Source: Anaerocolumna sp. AGMB13020 (GTDB taxonomy: Bacteria > Bacillota > Clostridia > Lachnospirales > Lachnospiraceae). From it: 64,000 nucleotides of DNA. Below are positions 60,134 to 64,000 of this stretch, piece after piece. The number at the start of each line of letters is the position of its first letter. Position 1 is the stretch's first letter. The stretch is taken from positions 4,901,001 through 4,965,000 of the forward strand of contig NZ_CP136910.1 in assembly GCF_033100115.1 (NCBI RefSeq). The letters are read 5' to 3'. Position numbers and translations under genes: made by a program. The notes beneath the pieces are model-generated. The model worked only from the letters and a program-made list of their open reading frames with translations, had not been told where the DNA came from and did not search any database.

Positions 60134-60613
60134 ATGAAGATAACACTTATATGTGTGGGAAAGCTCAAAGAGAATTATTTTACCCAGGCAGTATCAGAAT
60201 ACACAAAAAGGCTCAGCCGTTATACAAAATTGGAGATTATTGAGTTGCCTGATGAAAAAACACCTGATGGAGCAAGTGAAGCAGACGAGCTTCGTATCAA
60301 GAACATCGAAGGCGAGAAAATATTAAAACAGGTAAAAGAAGGCACTTATTGCCTGGCACTTGCTATCGAAGGGAAGATGTATGATTCTGTAGATTTTTCC
60401 AATCAATTGGAGAAACTGAAATTAAACGGTAAGAGTCATCTGACCTTTATCATAGGAGGTTCCCTCGGTTTAAGTGATGAAGTGATAAAAAGAGCGGATA
60501 CTCTGATTAGTTTTTCAAAAATGACTTTTCCACATCAATTAATGAGAGTCATATTGTTAGAGCAGATATACAGAGCTTACCGGATAGCTGCTGGCGAGCC
60601 ATATCATAAATAG
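60134..60613 (+). CDS. rlmH: 23S rRNA (pseudouridine1915-N3)-methyltransferase RlmH
   Basis: SPOUT-class methyltransferase, 159 residues. It begins MKITLICVGKLKENYF and keeps FIIGGSLGLSDEV (SAM knot), FSKMTFPHQLMRVILLEQIYRAYRI (outlined) and the invariant end PYHK. It modifies the 23S rRNA helix 69 pseudouridine. It is often near the end of clostridial chromosomes' housekeeping blocks. A terminator overlaps its stop. Confidence 0.96.
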   Translation: MKITLICVGKLKENYFTQAVSEYTKRLSRYTKLEIIELPDEKTPDGASEADELRIKNIEGEKILKQVKEGTYCLALAIEGKMYDSVDFSNQLEKLKLNGKSHLTFIIGGSLGLSDEVIKRADTLISFSKMTFPHQLMRVILLEQIYRAYRIAAGEPYHK

Positions 60614-60641
60614 AGCAGAGTAGGACTCTGCTCTATTTTTT
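60609..60641 (+). terminator. Terminator overlapping the rlmH stop
   Basis: A 13-bp perfect stem AATAGAGCAGAGT (60609-60621) with ACTCTGCTCTATT (60625-60637), then T run to 60641. The stop codon lies within the 5' arm. Confidence 0.93.
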
Positions 60642-60707
60642 CGGCGATTTATACTAATATAGAATCAAAACATTTTCTATTTTAGGTAAAATTAATAGTT
60701 AAGTAAA

Positions 60708-60947
60708 TTATTTGATATTGCTTCCGGAAATCACTGTTCCAACCCATTCTATGACCGTAAATCCCTGCCGTACAAAAGGCTCAAGAGTCTGCTCACTTAC
60801 GGTAAAAGACTTCCTAAGGGGTTGAAAAGCCATAAAGACTCTTAAGATACTATCGGGTTCAGGCTTGATTTCCAGCTTCGCATTGTCGGTGTATATCTCA
60901 TTCTGAAAAGAGATTAAATTATAGGGGGTAATTACTATAATATACAT
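60708..60947 (-). pseudogene. Protein-like fragment, possibly truncated gene
   Basis: The minus-strand frame ends ...AKLEIKPEPDSILRVFMAFQPLR...GFTVIEWVGTVISG. It reads like a real, compact protein (about 55 residues with hydrophobic strands and charged turns), but there is no ribosome site before the only ATGs (60947 and 60992). It may be a short gene using an unrecognised start, or a 5'-truncated remnant. The surrounding 796-base spacer also holds the 37-bp array. Confidence 0.35.
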
Positions 60948-61205
60948 TTTATAACAAAAATGTAAGAATATAAAGATAGCAGAAAAATTCAATTGAAGCT
61001 CTATGCAGGGAGTGTTTAAATTGGGTTAAGCAGAATAAAGATATTTAACTTATTTATATAATAATGATTTACAAAGAGGTGTTATATACGTTATCATATT
61101 ACATGATTCAAAAGATGAAATGATGGATTTCCTTTTTGATAAAGAGTAAAACTCGGTCAGATACGATAATTGATTAAAATAACAACTCAATAGATCAATA
61201 AAAAA

Positions 61206-61361
61206 ATAAAGACCACTTTCTTAATGAAACAATATAAAAAAATAAAAGACCTCTTTCTTAATGAAACAATAGAAAGAAATAAAAGACCACTTTCCTTAAT
61301 GAAACAATATAAAACATAAAAGACCACTTTTTTAATAAAACAATTATCACAAGAAAAGTGG
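61206..61361. repeat. Tandem array of a 35-37 bp unit with inverted end
   Basis: Four units start at 61206, 61242, 61279 and 61316: ATAAAAGACCACTTTC, then TTAATGAAACAATA and an A-rich end. Just after the last unit, AAAAGTGG (61354-61361) is the reverse complement of the unit's CCACTTTT, giving a hairpin. There are no unique spacers. Confidence 0.85.
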
Positions 61362-61409
61362 TGGCACAAAAACAGAAAACGTGTAAAAGACAAAAAGATA
61401 GGAGCTAAT

Positions 61410-62042
61410 ATGAATATATACTTGATACGTCATGGCAGACAAAACAGTCCATTATGCAATGTAGACGTTGAACTGGCAGCAGAAGGCAGAAGACAAGCAG
61501 AGCTGTTGGGAAAACGTATGGAAAAATACAATATTGATGCCCTCTATTCCAGTGATTTGATTCGTGCAGTACAGACAGCAGAGATTATTAATAAATATCT
61601 GGGACAGGAGCATCATATAAGAGAAGATATCAAAGAAATTTCCTTTGGCTATTTAGAGGGGAAATCTGATGCGGAAATCGATCTGGAATTTGCTGATTTT
61701 AAAAGAGAACAGCAATTATTGGAGGAGGATATTCCATATCCCGGCGGTGAATGCGGCAGAGAAGTGTTTGAGAGGGCTATGAGAACCATAAATGAAATAA
61801 CTGATGGAGAGAAAAAGAATATTGCGGTAGTAACCCATGGCGGTGTAATAAGAGCATTGGTGTCCGGACTTTTAAGTCTTGATATGAGCAAGAAGTTATT
61901 GCTTGCAGCATCACTGGAGAATACCAGTATTACCCATCTCTTCTACAATAAAGAGAGAAAACGTTTTTACCTTCAGCGTTTCAATGATTACGCTCATTTG
62001 GAAGGTGAAGATGATTTACTTCGTATAAATTTCCTGAAATAA
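61410..62042 (+). CDS. histidine phosphatase family protein (phosphoglycerate mutase-like)
   Basis: A 210-residue protein with YLIRHGRQN (R7-H8-G9), ALYSSDLIRAVQTAEII, ISFGYLEGKSDAEID (E-x-x-x-G-x-x-E-G), GGECGREVFERA and VVTHGGVIRAL, the second catalytic His. It resembles the broad-specificity phosphatases (CobC/GpmB group). No cobalamin genes are near. TAGGAG precedes the ATG. Confidence 0.9.
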   Translation: MNIYLIRHGRQNSPLCNVDVELAAEGRRQAELLGKRMEKYNIDALYSSDLIRAVQTAEIINKYLGQEHHIREDIKEISFGYLEGKSDAEIDLEFADFKREQQLLEEDIPYPGGECGREVFERAMRTINEITDGEKKNIAVVTHGGVIRALVSGLLSLDMSKKLLLAASLENTSITHLFYNKERKRFYLQRFNDYAHLEGEDDLLRINFLK

Positions 62043-62115
62043 GTTCCATTCTCGCTAAAAAAAGAAAATATTGTAAAATACAGAAAAAATACTCTTTAAA
62101 ATCGAATAAAAATAC

Positions 62116-62143
62116 TTGAATTTTTATAAAAACATGATACAAT
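62116..62143 (+). promoter_or_regulatory. Sigma-A promoter of the ABC transporter
   Basis: TTGAAT (62116-62121), 16 bases, TACAAT (62138-62143). Confidence 0.6.
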
Positions 62144-62192
62144 ACTAGCATTAATATTAGTTTTCATAAATAAATATTAGGTATCTATCATT

Positions 62193-62311
62193 CGTCAATG
62201 AAGACTGAAGTTTCTTCTTCCCTTGACGTATTTTTTATGAATACATACATGTTAGGTGCCTGTTTGAATAAGAAAGGCTTCTTATTCGGAATTCAAAGTG
62301 TCTTAAGACAC
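62193..62311 (+). promoter_or_regulatory. Three-hairpin leader of the ABC transporter (candidate attenuator)
   Basis: First is a terminator-like hairpin: CGTCAA (62193-62198) with TTGACG (62223-62228), an inner GAAGA/TCTTC, then ATTTTTT. Second is GAATAAGAA (62266-62274) with TTCTTATTC (62279-62287). Third is GTGTC (62298-62302) with GACAC (62307-62311), followed by the ribosome site AGGAGAG. No T-box or known riboswitch core is recognised. Confidence 0.6.
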
Positions 62312-62331
62312 GGATAGGAGAGAGTTGTATT

Positions 62332-63084
62332 ATGAAAAAAGTTGTATGTTTACTACTGGCAGCGGCTACGGTGATTTCACTGGCAGGATGTAGCAAGTCA
62401 GATGATAAGCTGATTGTAGGTACTGAGGCAGGATTTGCTCCTTATGAGTATATGGAGGGTGACAAGGTAGTCGGTATTGATATCGATATTTCACAGGCCA
62501 TAGCGGATGCTTTGGGGAAAGAACTGGAGATTAAGAATATGGATTTTGATGGTGCACTGTTAGCAGTACAGCAGGGAAAGGTTGATTTTGTAGCCGCCGG
62601 AGTATCCGTTGATGATGAAAGAAAAGAAAAGATGGATTTTTCCAATGAATATGTAAACTCTACAGAAGTAATCGTAGTGAATAAAGCAACACCAGCAGTT
62701 AGCAGCAAAGAGGATTTAAATGATAAGGTTATAGGTGTTCAGCAGGGTAACATTGCAGATTTTTATGTGTCTGAGCCTGAAAATGTAACTCCGAAGGATA
62801 TCAAACGATACACGAAATTTGCGCAGGCTGCAGAAGATCTTAAGAATAACAAGATTGACTGTATCGTAATGGACCAGTATCCGGCAGAAGAGCTGGTTGG
62901 TTCAAATGATACATTGGCAATTATTACGAAAACTGACGGAACCTATGATGTATTATTTGAAGATAAATATGCTATTGCAGTTAAAAAGGGTAACAAAGAA
63001 CTTCTTGATAAAATCAATGAAGTAATTGACAAGCTTATTGAAGAAGGTAAAATTGATGAATTTACTGCAAACCATACAAAGTAA
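62332..63084 (+). CDS. amino-acid ABC transporter substrate-binding lipoprotein
   Basis: A 250-residue solute-binding protein of family 3. The lipobox is SLAGC (Cys 20). LIVGTEAGFAPYEYMEGDKVVGIDIDI (outlined) is the polar amino-acid binding signature, with AVQQGKVDFVAAGVSV.DERK.KMDFS and VIGVQQGN. The second lobe ends IDKLIEEGKIDEFTANHTK. It captures an amino acid outside the membrane for the permease that follows. Specificity is not evident. TAGGAGAG precedes the ATG. Confidence 0.93.
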   Translation: MKKVVCLLLAAATVISLAGCSKSDDKLIVGTEAGFAPYEYMEGDKVVGIDIDISQAIADALGKELEIKNMDFDGALLAVQQGKVDFVAAGVSVDDERKEKMDFSNEYVNSTEVIVVNKATPAVSSKEDLNDKVIGVQQGNIADFYVSEPENVTPKDIKRYTKFAQAAEDLKNNKIDCIVMDQYPAEELVGSNDTLAIITKTDGTYDVLFEDKYAIAVKKGNKELLDKINEVIDKLIEEGKIDEFTANHTK

Positions 63085-63157
63085 AGTACATCATCAGCGC
63101 ATCAGAGCAAGAATTTTTAATAAGTAATATACTTTGTTTGAATAAGACATAATTAGT

Positions 63158-63194
63158 AATTAGCAGCAGACAAGAAATTTGCCTGCTGCTAATT
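63158..63194 (+). terminator. Hairpin between binding protein and permease
   Basis: A 12-bp perfect stem AATTAGCAGCAG (63158-63169) with CTGCTGCTAATT (63183-63194). The T run is weak. It probably lowers permease expression relative to the binding protein, as is common in such operons. Confidence 0.7.
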
Positions 63195-63350
63195 ATCTGT
63201 TGTAAAGAATATTTTGTTACTGCATTTCATGAAAGTGTGATATGTAAAGATGCATATTTTTTCACTGTACAGTAAATACCTTACACGATTTAAAATGTAT
63301 AAAAGTGATATAAGGTGTATACAATGTCAGTTTTAGAAGGAGAAGGAACA

Positions 63351-64000
63351 TTGAATGCAATTTTGGATTGGTTAAATCATATTGGTCAAAGCTATTATAA
63401 TGCCTTTATTACAGAGCAGAGATATATGTTTTATCTGCAAGGCTTGGGGAATACACTGCTTATTTCACTGCTGGCCATATTAATTGGAGCATTTCTTGGC
63501 GTATTGGTAGCTGTGCTGCGGTTTTCTACTGCGAATAAGAAAGGGTTTGGCTGGGTCAGCAAATTGTGTAACCTTTATATTACCATCATTCGGGGAACAC
63601 CTGTATTATTGCAGTTATTAATTATTTATAACCTGATATTCACAGCAAGAAACACCAATGAAATATTGGTGGCCGGTATTTGTTTTGGTATTAATTCCGG
63701 AGCTTATGTTGCTGAGATTGTCAGAGCAGGCATTGAATCCATTGATAAGGGACAGTACGAAGCCGGACGTTCCTTAGGCCTTAACAGCAGCCAGACCATG
63801 TTTATGATCATTATGCCTCAGGCAATTAAAAACATTCTGCCGGCCCTTGGTAATGAATTCATTGTATTAATCAAAGAAACCTCAGTAGCAAGTATGATTG
63901 CAATAACAGACCTGACCAAAGCAGCCTCTTACATCGGTTCCAGGACCTGGGATTTATTACCGCCATTATTTATTGCGGCAGTATTTTATCTGATCATCGT
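63351..64000 (+). CDS. amino-acid ABC transporter permease (cut by window end)
   Basis: The open frame runs off the window. It reads YLQGLGNTLLISLLAILIG, IIRGTPVLLQLLIIYN, FGINSGAYVAEIVRAGIESID, and the EAA loop QYEAGRSLGLNSSQTMFMIIMPQA, followed by NEFIVLIKETSVASMIAI. This is the HisM/GlnP-type permease family with several membrane helices. The start is TTG 63351, because AAGGAG lies 8 bases upstream; ATG 63324 is in frame but would put this site inside the gene. The ATP-binding subunit is expected downstream. Confidence 0.9.
   Translation, partial: MNAILDWLNHIGQSYYNAFITEQRYMFYLQGLGNTLLISLLAILIGAFLGVLVAVLRFSTANKKGFGWVSKLCNLYITIIRGTPVLLQLLIIYNLIFTARNTNEILVAGICFGINSGAYVAEIVRAGIESIDKGQYEAGRSLGLNSSQTMFMIIMPQAIKNILPALGNEFIVLIKETSVASMIAITDLTKAASYIGSRTWDLLPPLFIAAVFYLII

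Noticed and set aside
61206..61350. CRISPR array
   Set aside because: Units are directly abutting with no unique spacers, and no cas gene is present. The same applies to 22795-23066 and 57990-58160.
62193..62331. T-box leader for the amino-acid ABC transporter
   Set aside because: No conserved T-box bulge sequence or specifier loop could be found.

Overview
The window looks like a chromosome segment of a low-GC, endospore-forming Firmicute of the Clostridia, most likely Lachnospiraceae and possibly near the Anaerocolumna / Clostridium phytofermentans group. The reasons are the complete spoIIIA operon, spoIVB and spo0A, the Asp23-nusB-xseA-xseB-ispA-dxs-tlyA-nadK-argR gene order, a gap-pgk-tpi-gpmI run, GGAGG-type ribosome sites and very AT-rich spacers. 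The genus is an inference from gene order and protein character. No database search was possible.

Layout. 1-2.4 kb: the 3' part of a beta-CASP RNA-processing nuclease gene and a convergent aroE. 2.5-8.5 kb: spoIIIAA to spoIIIAH, the forespore-mother cell channel operon, with a candidate sigma-E promoter in front. 8.6-16.7 kb: a housekeeping operon of Asp23 family protein, nusB, xseA, xseB, ispA, dxs, tlyA, nadK and argR. 16.7-23.3 kb: an interruption between argR and recN, with yebC, a YcxB-like membrane protein, a 1285-residue Ig-like (BIG2) surface protein and a long repeat-filled spacer. 23.3-27.8 kb: recN, spoIVB, spo0A. 28-30 kb: glgA and two small spore-coat-like proteins. 30.4-38.9 kb: gap, pgk, tpiA, gpmI, secG, rnr, smpB. 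39-44 kb: small unknown genes, a membrane c-di-GMP phosphodiesterase (HD-GYP) and a YwqK-like repeat protein with a cysteine tail. 44.4 kb: tmRNA (ssrA), separated from smpB. 45-64 kb: a mixed accessory region with a subtilase carrying an unusual C-terminal domain, a zinc-ribbon membrane protein, a GT2-GtrA flippase-type glycosyltransferase, a NAGPA-domain protein, a flavodoxin-fold reductase, a cyclophilin, a two-component system, a lipoprotein, a split ThrE exporter, two histidine phosphatases, rlmH, and the start of an amino-acid ABC transporter cut by the window end.

How genes work together. SpoIIIA, SpoIVB and Spo0A belong to one sporulation programme: Spo0A commits the cell, SpoIIIA builds the channel needed for late forespore gene expression, and SpoIVB signals from forespore to mother cell. 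gap, pgk, tpiA and gpmI form lower glycolysis. rnr, smpB and ssrA form trans-translation and RNA decay. ispA and dxs supply isoprenoids.

Most unusual observation. A small repeated element of two successive hairpins followed by GGGAG(CC) sits directly in front of start codons. Three head-to-tail copies precede spoIIIAB, and single full or degenerate copies precede spoIIIAC, spoIIIAG, a small gene at 40560 and a lipoprotein gene at 56783. The second hairpin shows compensatory base changes between copies. In the best copies a CTCCC next to hairpin 1 can pair with the GGGAG Shine-Dalgarno, which would give two mutually exclusive folds. This is the best candidate here for an undescribed cis-acting RNA or mobile mini-element. 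Three AT-rich intergenic tandem-repeat arrays and several hairpin leaders are also reported.
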